This document shows positions 27,739 to 37,090 of a stretch of 64,000 bases of DNA, piece by piece. Position numbers and translations under genes: made by a program. The stretch is from assembly GCF_014131695.1 (NCBI RefSeq), contig NZ_CP036346.1:3100001-3164000 (forward strand), in the 5' to 3' direction. How positions within the stretch are numbered: the stretch's first letter is position 1; every line of letters starts with the position of its first letter. A model generated the notes under the pieces. That model ran no database searches, was not told where the DNA came from, and saw only the letters and a list, made by a program, of their open reading frames with translations. The DNA comes from Thomasclavelia ramosa DSM 1402 (lineage in GTDB: Bacteria > Bacillota_I > Bacilli_A > Erysipelotrichales > Coprobacillaceae).

Positions 27739-30700
27739 ATGCCAGTTAATCCATATAATCTTGATATGATCACTAAGATCTGTAACCATTTAAATACTGC
27801 TTGTGCAATCATTACATATCGTCATAATTTTCATTTTGAATATGCTAATGATCTTTATTATCAACTTTTTAAATACAAGCGTAATGACGGCTTCAACTAT
27901 TCTCTTCCCTATTCTAATGATTATCAAAAAGTAAAAAATACAATTACTAGTATCATTCAAAAGAAAGAAGAATTTCTCGAAATTGAGACTCAATCATTTA
28001 ATAAAGATAATGACTTGATTTGGACTCGTTCCAGACTATCCTTTATATACAATAATCAGTCAGTATATATAATTTGTTTAGTCGAAAATATTACTGAAAA
28101 CAAAAAAGTTTTAAAAAATCTAGAAATCAGTCATCAAAAATATCTTCATGAGGGACAGTTTAAAGCAGCAATAGCATCAGATGCTTTAGTATCCTATGAA
28201 ATTAATATTGATGATGATTTAATTATCGAAGATATTATCGAAAATACCGTTAACATGTTAAAACTAGTTGACTTAAACACTAACTGTAGTTATAGTGAGT
28301 TTTTACTTCGCTGGACTAAAAAATGCGTCCATCCTGATGATAAAAATAAATTCTACCAAGAATTACATCCTCACCGTTTAAAGAAATTATTTGAACAGGG
28401 GATTACGGAAGTATATTGTGAATATCGTTCGCTCAATGCAACTCAAAAACAAGGCTGGGTCAGTACAACGATTCATCTCTTACACGTTGGTGAAACAAAT
28501 AAATTATTTGGCTTTGTCTATGTAAAAGATATTAATGATAAGAAAATACATGAATTAGAATTATTGCGCCAATCTCAATCCGATCCGCTCACTAAACTAT
28601 ACAATCGAACCGCTTTTGGTCAAATTGTTAATGAATATTTAAATAAAAAAAGAGAGTCTAGTAGTGCTTTATTATTGATTGATATTGATAACTTTAAAAA
28701 TATCAACGATAATCTTGGTCATAGTTTTGGGGATACCGTTTTATGTGAGATTGCTCATAAGCTAACAAATATTTTTAATAACAAAGCAATTATTGGGCGT
28801 TATGGCGGCGATGAATTCATTATTTTCATTAAAGATATTCCCTCCAAGAAATATGTTTACCATAAAGCTAGTATCATTCTTGAAGAACTTCATCTTTATT
28901 ACTCATCAAATTATCAAGAGTATACGATCAGCAGTTCAATTGGTATTACTTTTAGCCCTGATGACGGTAAAACATTACACGAATTGTTTGAACAAACCGA
29001 TTCTGCTCTCTATCGAGCAAAAAAACTGGGCAAATCGCAATATTTTGCTTTTAATGATAGCTATCAGGATATAACTCCTGTAACTAATTATATTAGTAAA
29101 GGCTGGCTAATTGATGAACTTGATGAAATTGTTTATGTTAGCAGCCTAGATACTTATGAATTACTATACTTAAATCGAAAGGGACGTGAAATCACCGGAA
29201 TTGAAGCGGGAGAATATAATCATATTAAATGTTACGAAGCTCTACAAGGTCGAACTAGCCCCTGCCCATTTTGTACTAATGCTAAATTAAATCTTAATGA
29301 ATTTTATATTTGGGAGTTTAGCAATCAGCATCTAAATAAAGACTATATTGTTAAAGATAAATTAGTATTATGGGAAGGAACACCTATGCGAATGGAAATT
29401 GCTGTTGATGTTTCTGATACTCATAACTTCAATCTTCAACGTGTTCCTACTGAATTTGCAATTGAAAAAACGATTTTAGATTGTCTTCAAGCCTTGACAA
29501 TTCCGGACACTCTTGAAGAAGCTATTAACAACGTTTTAGAGATCATTGGCAATTTTTACCAAGCAACAAGAGCATATATCGTTGAAATTGACCTAAATAC
29601 AAAAATTGGTTCAAACACTTATGAATGGTGCCGAGAAAACTATCCTCACTATCGTGACCAACTACAGCGGATTGATTTAAATGAAATTCCTTATATTTAT
29701 GAAGCTTTTGAACATCATAACAATCTAATTATCAATGATTGTGAAGCCATCAAAAAAGAGCATCCTCGAGAATATGCACACTTTATTAGTCGTGAAGCCC
29801 ATTCTTTAGTGACAATTCCCTATGAGGAAACTGGCATTTTTGCAGGCTATATTGGTGTTGACAATCCTTCAATTAACCAAAATACAATTGCATTACTTGA
29901 TTCTATCAATTTTTCTATCGTCAACGAGATAAAGAAACGTCGATTATATGAAAAAACACAGTACAATCTTTATCACGATAACTTAAGCGGCTTACTTAAT
30001 CGTAATAGTTTTACTCAATTTTTGAGTTATGAAAATAGTGCTGTTTACTCTCAAGGAGTCATTCTTGCAGATATCAACGGCTTGAAAGAAATTAATCGCG
30101 ATTTTGGACATTACCATGGTGATAAAATAATTACGATTATTTCTAGTATTATGAATTCATATTTCCCAAGCGAAAAAATCTTTAGATTAAGTGGTGATGA
30201 ATTCATCATTATTGTAAACGATCTTGAGTATAAACAATTTATTGAAGCTACTAAGCAGATGGAAGATACTTTACTCGGTTCAACTCCAAATGGTGTCTCA
30301 CTTGGATACACATGGAGTGAAGATAACATGGATATTAATGATTTGATTCACCAAGCCGAAGAATTAATGATGATCAACAAACAAATATACTATGAACGAG
30401 CTGATACATATAAAAAACACTATTCACCTAAAAAACTTGAAAATCTTCTCAAATGTTTTAAAGCAAAACAATTTGTTGTTTACTTACAGCCAAAATTTGA
30501 TATTGATCAAAACAAAGTTGTTTCGGCCGAAGCTTTGGTCCGACTTGAATATCCCGGTCACGGCTTAATCATGCCAAATAAATTTATTCCCACATTAGAA
30601 AAAGAACGAATGACTCGTTACTTAGATTTTTATATGTTTGAACAAATTTGTGAAATTCTTGAGCGTTGGCAAAAAGAAGGAAAAGAATTAATTCCTATTT

Positions 30701-31185
30701 CTGTCAATATTTCTCGCCTTACCCTTCTAGAATCTGACTTTACTAATTCCTTAAAACGAATTAAAAATAAGTATAATATTCCTAACAATTTCATAACTCT
30801 TGAAATTACTGAAAGCATTGGAAATATCGATCGTAGTATCATTGCTACGATTTCTAAGCGCATTAAAGATCTCGGTTTTAATATTTCACTAGATGACTTC
30901 GGTGCTAAATATGCAAATATGTCATTATTATCAACTTTAAATTTTGATGAATTAAAAATTGATAAATCAATGATCGACACATTAGTAAATAACGATAAAT
31001 GTCAAACTATCTTACATCATATAATTGAAATGTGTAAAAAAATTAATGTTGCCTGTGTCGCTGAAGGAGTTGAAACTGAAAAACAAATAGAACTGTTGGT
31101 TTGTTTAGGCTGCAATATTATTCAAGGGTTTTATTATTCTAAACCAATTTCTTTACAAGAATTTGAGGATAAGTATCATCAATAA
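27739..31185 (+). CDS. Soluble PAS-GGDEF-GAF-GGDEF-EAL protein
   Basis: A 1148-residue cytoplasmic c-di-GMP enzyme with no membrane segment. Domains in order: PAS-like about 15-125, second PAS-like about 140-270, GGDEF 1 about 275-440 with intact YGGDEF near 355, a short segment with a Cys cluster (CYEALQGRTSPCPFC, about 497-511), GAF-like about 575-730, GGDEF 2 with degenerate LSGDEF near 817, and EAL about 900-1148. The EAL motifs look complete: EALVRL, SVNIS, EITES, LDDFGAKYAN, KIDKSM and AEGVETE. So one cyclase half and one phosphodiesterase half may both be active. AAGGAGG precedes ATG; separate from the thi operon by 75 bases. Confidence 0.9.
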   Translation: MPVNPYNLDMITKICNHLNTACAIITYRHNFHFEYANDLYYQLFKYKRNDGFNYSLPYSNDYQKVKNTITSIIQKKEEFLEIETQSFNKDNDLIWTRSRLSFIYNNQSVYIICLVENITENKKVLKNLEISHQKYLHEGQFKAAIASDALVSYEINIDDDLIIEDIIENTVNMLKLVDLNTNCSYSEFLLRWTKKCVHPDDKNKFYQELHPHRLKKLFEQGITEVYCEYRSLNATQKQGWVSTTIHLLHVGETNKLFGFVYVKDINDKKIHELELLRQSQSDPLTKLYNRTAFGQIVNEYLNKKRESSSALLLIDIDNFKNINDNLGHSFGDTVLCEIAHKLTNIFNNKAIIGRYGGDEFIIFIKDIPSKKYVYHKASIILEELHLYYSSNYQEYTISSSIGITFSPDDGKTLHELFEQTDSALYRAKKLGKSQYFAFNDSYQDITPVTNYISKGWLIDELDEIVYVSSLDTYELLYLNRKGREITGIEAGEYNHIKCYEALQGRTSPCPFCTNAKLNLNEFYIWEFSNQHLNKDYIVKDKLVLWEGTPMRMEIAVDVSDTHNFNLQRVPTEFAIEKTILDCLQALTIPDTLEEAINNVLEIIGNFYQATRAYIVEIDLNTKIGSNTYEWCRENYPHYRDQLQRIDLNEIPYIYEAFEHHNNLIINDCEAIKKEHPREYAHFISREAHSLVTIPYEETGIFAGYIGVDNPSINQNTIALLDSINFSIVNEIKKRRLYEKTQYNLYHDNLSGLLNRNSFTQFLSYENSAVYSQGVILADINGLKEINRDFGHYHGDKIITIISSIMNSYFPSEKIFRLSGDEFIIIVNDLEYKQFIEATKQMEDTLLGSTPNGVSLGYTWSEDNMDINDLIHQAEELMMINKQIYYERADTYKKHYSPKKLENLLKCFKAKQFVVYLQPKFDIDQNKVVSAEALVRLEYPGHGLIMPNKFIPTLEKERMTRYLDFYMFEQICEILERWQKEGKELIPISVNISRLTLLESDFTNSLKRIKNKYNIPNNFITLEITESIGNIDRSIIATISKRIKDLGFNISLDDFGAKYANMSLLSTLNFDELKIDKSMIDTLVNNDKCQTILHHIIEMCKKINVACVAEGVETEKQIELLVCLGCNIIQGFYYSKPISLQEFEDKYHQ

Positions 31186-31192
31186 TTTGTCT

Positions 31193-31221
31193 AAAAGTGT
31201 ATCCTAATGGATACACTTTTT
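31193..31221 (+). terminator. Terminator after the GGDEF/EAL gene
   Basis: Perfect 12-bp arms AAAAGTGTATCC / GGATACACTTTT around TAAT with a T-run. Confidence 0.85.
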
Positions 31222-31330
31222 GTGCATTCTTATTTACAGTAGAAATCAAACATGGTAACATACAAAAGTATGATTATAATGCATTTTTGCGCTTTATAAT
31301 CAAGATTAATTAATGAAAGGAAGTGAATGC

Positions 31331-32752
31331 GTGATATCAATTCAAGAATTACTTGGATTAATCAATGAATTTTTATATAGCAATATTTTAATTGCTCTGC
31401 TTGTTGCAACCGGGGTGTATTTTACAATTCGAACTAAATTTGTTCAATTTAGAATGTTACCAGAAGGAATTCGACTTCTTAAGGAAAAATCACATCATGA
31501 TGATGGTGTTTCATCTTTTCAAGCACTAATGATTTCAACTGCATCACGAGTAGGAACTGGTAATATTGCTGGTGTTGCTACAGCTTTGGCTGCTGGTGGA
31601 GCTGGTTCTATTTTTTGGATGTGGATAATTGCTCTGATTGGTGGAGCCAGTGCTTTTATTGAATCAACCTTAGCCCAAGTCTATAAAGAAAAAGACGGCG
31701 ACTCATTTCGTGGAGGACCAGCTTATTATATTGAAAAAGCTATCGGAAAACGCTGGTTAGGAATTATTTTTTCGTGTCTGTTGATTGCTTGCTTTATTTT
31801 TGGCTTTAATCCATTGCAAGCATATAATGTTAGTAGTGCCGTCGAATATTATTTTTCAAACAATGAATTAGTTGCCTTTGTTATTGGTGCAGTTTTAGCT
31901 TTAGCTACTGCTGCGGTTATTTTTGGCGGAGTCCATCGAATCGGGATCATTAGCTCCAAAGTTGTACCAGTCATGGCTATTTTATATATATTACTTGGTT
32001 TATACATAACCTTTAGCAATCTTAATCAGCTACCAGAAATATTTAGTGATATTTTTAATCAAGCATTTGATTTTAAAGCGATTGCAGGAGGATTTGCCGG
32101 CTCTTGTGTAATGCATGGAATCAAACGTGGGCTTTTTTCTAACGAAGCTGGAATGGGATCCGCACCGAACGCTGGAGCAACCGCAGATGTTTCTCATCCT
32201 GTAAAACAAGGTTTAGTACAAACCATCTCTGTTTTTATTGATACTATGTTAATTTGTTCCACTACTGCTTTTATGTTACTAAATTATGGGACAGAATCTG
32301 GATTAACAGGAATGCCGTATGTTCAACAAGCTATTTTTGCTGAAGTAGGTGAATTTGGTATTCATTTTATAACAATTTCTATTTTCTTATTTGCTTTTTC
32401 TTCTTTGATTGGAAACTATTGCTATGCTGAAAGTAATTTTAAATTTATTATTGACAACAAAAAAGCTTTATTTATTTTTAGAATTATTACTGTAATTATA
32501 ATTTTCTTTGGTGCCCAAGCTAGTTTTAATACTATTTGGGATCTAGCTGATGTTTTGATGGGCTTTATGGCAATCATGAATATTGTCGTAATTTTATTGT
32601 TAGGTAAAATTGCTTTTAAATGTTTAAAAGACTATAGTATTCAAAAAAAGGAAGGAAAAGATCCAATTTTCCACCCTGATAATTTAGGAATTAAAAACGC
32701 TGAATTTTGGCATGATATTGAAAAAGAATATGAAAAACCTGTTGAAGTATGA
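31331..32752 (+). CDS. Sodium:alanine symporter (AGCS family)
   Basis: Imports alanine or glycine with sodium. About 473 residues and ten to eleven membrane helices, with family motifs ASRVGTGNIAGVATALAAGG near residue 70, GGPAYYIEKAIGKRWLG and RGLFSNEAGMGSAPNAGATA near 270. I choose the GTG start at 31331: AAAGGAAG at 31316-31323 sits 7 bases before it, whereas the ATG at 31313 has no ribosome site and contains the Shine-Dalgarno within its own codons. Monocistronic; its 3' end forms half of a terminator shared with the opposing small gene. Confidence 0.92.
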   Translation: MISIQELLGLINEFLYSNILIALLVATGVYFTIRTKFVQFRMLPEGIRLLKEKSHHDDGVSSFQALMISTASRVGTGNIAGVATALAAGGAGSIFWMWIIALIGGASAFIESTLAQVYKEKDGDSFRGGPAYYIEKAIGKRWLGIIFSCLLIACFIFGFNPLQAYNVSSAVEYYFSNNELVAFVIGAVLALATAAVIFGGVHRIGIISSKVVPVMAILYILLGLYITFSNLNQLPEIFSDIFNQAFDFKAIAGGFAGSCVMHGIKRGLFSNEAGMGSAPNAGATADVSHPVKQGLVQTISVFIDTMLICSTTAFMLLNYGTESGLTGMPYVQQAIFAEVGEFGIHFITISIFLFAFSSLIGNYCYAESNFKFIIDNKKALFIFRIITVIIIFFGAQASFNTIWDLADVLMGFMAIMNIVVILLLGKIAFKCLKDYSIQKKEGKDPIFHPDNLGIKNAEFWHDIEKEYEKPVEV

Positions 32753-32767
32753 TCCTCAACAGGTTTT
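32735..32767. terminator. Bidirectional terminator overlapping the symporter stop
   Basis: Arms AAAACCTGTTGA and TCAACAGGTTTT with a 9-base loop containing the TGA stop of the symporter; T-runs on both strands. Confidence 0.8.
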
Positions 32768-33038
32768 ATTTATCCAAATTTGCTTCTAATTCTTTTATTC
32801 GTGTATTAATACTGTCAATTTCCTGAACGATTGCTGCTGTCTTTTCATCAAAAATATTATCATTACTAATAATTTCATAATACAGTTTGCCTAATTCAAT
32901 AAACTTCTCATCTAAATCAGCCTGAGCACTTTTTATACTCACTCTCGTTTTCGCGACATCCGCTAATTCAGATGATTTTTCAATTGTTTTTTCTGTCAGT
33001 TTTGCTGCTTTTTTACTTAGATCATCAAATAATGCCAT
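32766..33038 (-). CDS. Small coiled-coil protein
   Basis: A 90-residue soluble protein, helical throughout, with Lys-rich heptads at the start (LFDDLSKKAAKLTEKTIEKS) and a C-terminal coiled coil (VQEIDSINTRIKELEANL). Similar Firmicute proteins carry a zinc ribbon after the coil; that part is absent here. TAAGGAGG precedes ATG. Function unknown. Confidence 0.75.
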   Translation of the reverse strand: MALFDDLSKKAAKLTEKTIEKSSELADVAKTRVSIKSAQADLDEKFIELGKLYYEIISNDNIFDEKTAAIVQEIDSINTRIKELEANLDK

Positions 33039-33205
33039 GATTATTCCTCCTTATATCTAGCTCATCACATAATTATTTTACCACAACCTCAGTAATCTAC
33101 AATCACCTTTTCTCTAAAACTCTTTTACTCAGGATATTATACCCTAAATTTTATCAACAAGCATATAATTTTATTTTTTTCATATATTTTTGATGAGGTG
33201 ATTTT

Positions 33206-33667
33206 ATAAAAATTCAATGGCAGAAATTAATTATATGTATTATTATTCCCCTTTTTGTAGGTACTCTTTCAGCATTTCTTACACACGATGCTATGACCAC
33301 ATTTGAAACAATTCAAAAGCCAGTGCTATCACCACCGGGATGGCTATTTCCAATCGTTTGGACTGTTCTATATATTTTAATGGGAATAGCATCCTATCTA
33401 GTCTTGACTACAGAGTCTTCTCAGCATGTAACTCTTTTCATTTATAAGATTCAGCTTTTTTTCAATTTTATTTGGCCTATTATCTTCTTTAATCTTAGGT
33501 TGTACTTACTTGCCTTTATTTGGCTAATAATTTTATGGCTGCTTATCTTAATAACAGCAATCCTATTTTACAAAACAAATAAATTAGCTGGCTATCTAAT
33601 GCTCCCATATCTTATTTGGGTAACTTTTGCTGGTTATTTAAATCTTTCGATCTATCTTTTAAATTAA
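33206..33667 (+). CDS. tspO: TspO/MBR family protein with an AUA start
   Basis: Membrane protein of the TspO (translocator/peripheral benzodiazepine receptor) family, binding porphyrins or cholesterol-like ligands. The family core is clear: KPVLSPPGWLFPIVWTVLYI, MGIASYLV and a fifth helix. The conserved first helix (KLIICIIIPLFVGTLSAFLT) is encoded upstream of the first ATG (33293) and the only in-frame codon that can start it is ATA at 33206, 7 bases after GAGG (33195-33198); stops TGA lie just upstream. Translation from ATG 33293 would lose helix 1. Length from ATA is 153 residues, the family norm. Confidence 0.85.
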   Translation: MKIQWQKLIICIIIPLFVGTLSAFLTHDAMTTFETIQKPVLSPPGWLFPIVWTVLYILMGIASYLVLTTESSQHVTLFIYKIQLFFNFIWPIIFFNLRLYLLAFIWLIILWLLILITAILFYKTNKLAGYLMLPYLIWVTFAGYLNLSIYLLN

Positions 33668-33677
33668 GTTCAACAAT

Positions 33678-33713
33678 AAAAAAAGCCATTTACTATATGT
33701 AAAAGGCTTTTTT
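33678..33713. terminator. Bidirectional terminator
   Basis: AAAAAAGCC-ATTTAC and GTAAAAGGCTTTTTT arms between the tspO stop and the convergent helical protein gene. Confidence 0.8.
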
Positions 33714-33718
33714 GCTAT

Positions 33719-34153
33719 TTATAAAAACTGCCGAATATCAATTACTAATTTTTCCTCAAGATTAATTAATCTTTTTGTAATATCTTTCGTTTTTTCATCA
33801 GCTGCTTCATATTGATTAAGATATTTATTAAGAGATTTTACTCCCATATTGCATCCATCAGTTATTAGATCGGCAATCGTTTGATCAGATTCATGCATAA
33901 CCAATTTAGCATTTGTCTTGACCCAAGACATGCCTTTAGCCATTGGATTAGGTTCTTTGCCTTCATCATGAAACTTATCTAAAAGAGTTTGAATCTCTTC
34001 TTTTAACTGCTCATGTTCTCTTTTGCAGTCAATTAAATGCTGTCTTAACGTTTCATCATGTGCATAATCTAAAACATCATCGATTGAAGCTGCACCCATC
34101 TTAATCCCTGCATCACATTCTCGTAATAATTTTATAGTATCTGGTTCAATCAT
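33719..34153 (-). CDS. Helix-bundle protein, ferritin-like
   Basis: A 144-residue, all-helical protein (CDAGIKMGAASIDDVLDYA, EHEQLKEEIQTLLDKFHDEG, PNPMAKGMSWVKTNAKL). The pattern of two long helical hairpins resembles ferritin-like four-helix proteins common in clostridia, but I cannot see a full set of metal ligands and do not assign a function. AAGGAG precedes ATG. Probably monocistronic, ending at the shared terminator. Confidence 0.7.
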   Translation of the reverse strand: MIEPDTIKLLRECDAGIKMGAASIDDVLDYAHDETLRQHLIDCKREHEQLKEEIQTLLDKFHDEGKEPNPMAKGMSWVKTNAKLVMHESDQTIADLITDGCNMGVKSLNKYLNQYEAADEKTKDITKRLINLEEKLVIDIRQFL

Positions 34154-34216
34154 TATTTGTACGCTCCTTTTATTCTATAAAATCATTATGCTCTTTTTAT
34201 TTATATTTATTCTTAA

Positions 34217-35167
34217 TTATAAGGTAATAATCCCTCTTTCAATATAGCTGGCTACTGCTTGTTCCACTGTTTCTAAGGTTGTATATTTAGGTGAATATTC
34301 TAACAATTTTTGTGCATTTTCAATACTATATTCCCCACTTCTTGCAATATGATAATAAGTATGATCTATTAATTCATCATCATTAACATATTTACACCAT
34401 TTTTCCCATGACAAAAATTTAATTTTAGGCTCTTGATTAAAATAACGGTACATTGCTTTAGCATACCCATATAAAGTCATTGATTCTCTTTCAACCGCAT
34501 GAAAACTCTCTCCTAATGCTTGATTTCTATGAGTGATTGCCTGATAAAACATTTGCGCAACATCATCACCATGGACATGATGTAAAGTTTCCATACCTAA
34601 ATTTGGTAAATAGATTTCCTGCCCATTTGCAATTTTTTGAAATACTGAAAAGTCTGTATTCCCAAGAGGATTAATAATTGTCCAGCCTGGTCCAGAAATT
34701 TGACCTGGTATAATTATCGTTGCTGGAAAACCATTTTTGCGATACTGTTCTTTTAAATACAACTCACTTTGATATTTATCAACTCCATAATCATCCAAAG
34801 GCTCTTTTAAACTATTTGGATCAGCTGGTAAAAATTCTGCTCGACCATGAGCCCAAATCGATGAACAATATAAATAATGAGATATCTTAATTTCCTTCAA
34901 TGCTGTAACCATTTTTTTCGTATCTTCGATATTAAAGTTGATTAAGTCTACAACAATATCAGCATTCATTTTAGCAACTTTATAAGCAAAGTCTTCATCT
35001 TTATTACGATCTAAAACTACTTGTTCTACCATCTTCCAAGCAGGATCATTTATGTATGGCTTACTTTTACCCCGACTAATTGCTACAACTTTAAACCCTC
35101 CCTTCACTAATTTAGGCACTAAATATGAACCGATATGTCCACATGCCCCAATAACAACTACTTTCAT
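34217..35167 (-). CDS. NAD-dependent epimerase/dehydratase family protein
   Basis: A 316-residue extended SDR. Rossmann motif VIGACGHIGSYL at residues 5-16, catalytic Ser in YCSSIWAHG and YxxxK-like DYGVDKYQSE near residue 127, and the conserved GPGW and NxxxE-type C-terminal segment. Substrate unknown, likely a sugar-type compound. AGGAGG before ATG. Divergent from a MurR/RpiR regulator with two palindromes between, which suggests control by that regulator. Confidence 0.85.
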   Translation of the reverse strand: MKVVVIGACGHIGSYLVPKLVKGGFKVVAISRGKSKPYINDPAWKMVEQVVLDRNKDEDFAYKVAKMNADIVVDLINFNIEDTKKMVTALKEIKISHYLYCSSIWAHGRAEFLPADPNSLKEPLDDYGVDKYQSELYLKEQYRKNGFPATIIIPGQISGPGWTIINPLGNTDFSVFQKIANGQEIYLPNLGMETLHHVHGDDVAQMFYQAITHRNQALGESFHAVERESMTLYGYAKAMYRYFNQEPKIKFLSWEKWCKYVNDDELIDHTYYHIARSGEYSIENAQKLLEYSPKYTTLETVEQAVASYIERGIITL

Positions 35168-35278
35168 AAATCTTCCTCCTTTTGATAAACCTATCTTAAT
35201 TCAAATAAAGATGACATTAAAGCTAGTTTTATCCTTTTAGAAAAGCTTTCTCATTTATCTTTATAAATACAAGTATCA

Positions 35279-35340
35279 TTTGTAAAAGCCTTTTACAAAC
35301 CGCTTTGCTTAATCCATTGCTTATCATATTTGTTATGATA
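35279..35340. promoter_or_regulatory. Two palindromes between the SDR and RpiR genes
   Basis: TTTGTAAAA-GCC-TTTTACAAA (35279-35299) and TATCATA-TTTGT-TATGATA (35322-35340), both perfect. The second lies between TTGCTT (-35-like) and TAGAAT (-10-like) of the plus-strand regulator. Likely operators. Confidence 0.6.
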
Positions 35341-35377
35341 GAATATAATAGAAACGATAATACCAGGAGGGCGAGCA

Positions 35378-36271
35378 ATGCTATTACAAGAAAAAATGAA
35401 AAACACAAAATTTTCTCCAAGTGAAGAAATAGTTATTGATTTTATCTTAACAAAACAAGAGCGAATAAAAGATTATTCGACAACGATGATTGCTGGTGAA
35501 ACATATACTTCACCATCGCTATTGGTTAGAATTTCTAAAAAATTAGGATTCAGTGGTTATAATAATTTTAAAAACGCCTTTTTAGAAGAAGTTCAATATT
35601 TGCACAAAAGTCATTTAAATATAGATGCCAATCAACCTTTTTTAAAAACAGATTCAATTATGAATATCGCTAACAAAATAACACAGTTAAAAACTGAAAG
35701 TCTTAATGATACCCTTTCATTAATTCATCACGATACACTGCAAAAAGCAGTGAGAGCATTACAAAAAAGTAATACTGTTAAAGTTTTTGGTGTTTCTAAT
35801 TTATCATTTCCAGCTGAAGAATTTGTTTTTAAATTACGCCACATCGGTAAAAATGCTGAAGTTTTTGTGTTAAATAGCAATATCTATCAAGAAGCAATGA
35901 TGGCCAATTCTAATGATTTAGGAATTTGTCTTTCATATTCTGGAGAATCTGGTGAAATTATTAAAATTGCTAATATTTTAAAGAAAAAGAATGTCCCTAT
36001 TATCGCAATAACAAGTATTGGTGAAAATAGTTTAACTCGATTAGCTGATATTGTTTTACGGGTTACAACAAGAGAAAAATCATATTCAAAAATTGGTGCT
36101 TATTCTTCACTAGAATCCATCTCACTTATTTTAGATGTATTATATTCTTGCTTTTTTACAACAGCCTATGATCAGCATTATACTTTTAAAACTGAACTCG
36201 CTAAAAATACGGAATCACGAGAAATTACTAATTTAATTATTCAAGAAAATGAACAAAATGAAAAAGAATGA
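35378..36271 (+). CDS. MurR/RpiR-family regulator with SIS domain
   Basis: A 297-residue RpiR-type regulator: N-terminal helix-turn-helix (TSPSLLVRISKKLGFSGYNN near residue 45) and a clear SIS sugar-phosphate domain about 125-260 (VKVFGVSNLS, GICLSYSGESGEIIKIAN, IIAITSIGENSLTRLADI). AGGAGGG lies 7 bases before ATG. Divergent from the SDR gene; the palindromes between suggest it controls both. Confidence 0.9.
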   Translation: MLLQEKMKNTKFSPSEEIVIDFILTKQERIKDYSTTMIAGETYTSPSLLVRISKKLGFSGYNNFKNAFLEEVQYLHKSHLNIDANQPFLKTDSIMNIANKITQLKTESLNDTLSLIHHDTLQKAVRALQKSNTVKVFGVSNLSFPAEEFVFKLRHIGKNAEVFVLNSNIYQEAMMANSNDLGICLSYSGESGEIIKIANILKKKNVPIIAITSIGENSLTRLADIVLRVTTREKSYSKIGAYSSLESISLILDVLYSCFFTTAYDQHYTFKTELAKNTESREITNLIIQENEQNEKE

Positions 36272-36293
36272 CTTTTAACAAAAGTCATTCTTT
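36263..36293. terminator. Bidirectional terminator
   Basis: AAAGAATGACTTTT / AAAAGTCATTCTTT perfect arms around a 3-base loop, including the stop codon of the plus-strand regulator; convergent gene ends at 36298. Confidence 0.85.
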
Positions 36294-36297
36294 CCTA

Positions 36298-37071
36298 TTA
36301 TTTAAGCTGATGCAAACGTGAATATTCTTGAGCAATTAGTCCGGCAATAAATTGTAATTGATAAGGATGACTGTTTTGATCTTGTAACGATTTAAATAAA
36401 ATTGTTCGATCAATACATTCAGGATACTCTCTGTCATCACTCGATATCATCCATATTTTAGGTGCTGTTAATCTTTTTTTCAAAGCTCTTAAATCTTGAT
36501 AATCAAAATATGCACCTGTATACGAAAAAATTATAATCAAATCATCTTCATCAGCCGCAACAATATATTGAATTTGTTGAGAATAGGAGATATTAGTATA
36601 TACCTGTTTATTCAGCATTAATAAGTCACCTTGCAAATTAAAAGCTACTGCTCCAGCTTTTAACAAACCAAAAATGGCTACCTTTTGATATTCATTGATA
36701 TCCTTACATAAATCAATTACTGCATCCATATCAATTGATTTTTCAACCATGATAATACTTTCTCTTACTTTATGACTATAATCATGCAGTCTTGCTTGTT
36801 TCGAAGTTGCGTGTGAATGATCTTCAAAAGATAAATCTGTTGACAACAACAGTTCTTTTAATTCAGCAAAGTCCCTTAAACCTACTTCTTTACAAAAACG
36901 GGAAATTGAGCTTACCGCAACATTGCATTCCTTAGCAATTTCCTTGATTCCAAGATTTTGAACTTCCTCAAGGTGATTCAAAATATATGCTGCTATCTGG
37001 CTATTAGTTGAACCATTTTTTTCGCTGACAAGCGTACTTAAAAAAACTATTGGTAATTTATCATAGATCAT
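36298..37071 (-). CDS. RpiR-family regulator downstream of pfpI pair
   Basis: A 257-residue RpiR protein: helix-turn-helix GIKEIAKECNVAVSSISRFC near residue 38, then an SIS-like domain (KVAIFGLLKAGAVAFNL, DDLIIIFSYTGAYFDY). ATG 37071 is preceded by a weak GTGAG site; a GTG at 37080 is an alternative. It is the last gene of a run with two DJ-1/PfpI genes (20-base gap), so it may regulate that operon. Effector unknown. Confidence 0.85.
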   Translation of the reverse strand: MIYDKLPIVFLSTLVSEKNGSTNSQIAAYILNHLEEVQNLGIKEIAKECNVAVSSISRFCKEVGLRDFAELKELLLSTDLSFEDHSHATSKQARLHDYSHKVRESIIMVEKSIDMDAVIDLCKDINEYQKVAIFGLLKAGAVAFNLQGDLLMLNKQVYTNISYSQQIQYIVAADEDDLIIIFSYTGAYFDYQDLRALKKRLTAPKIWMISSDDREYPECIDRTILFKSLQDQNSHPYQLQFIAGLIAQEYSRLHQLK

Positions 37072-37090
37072 TATTATCACTCACTTTCAC

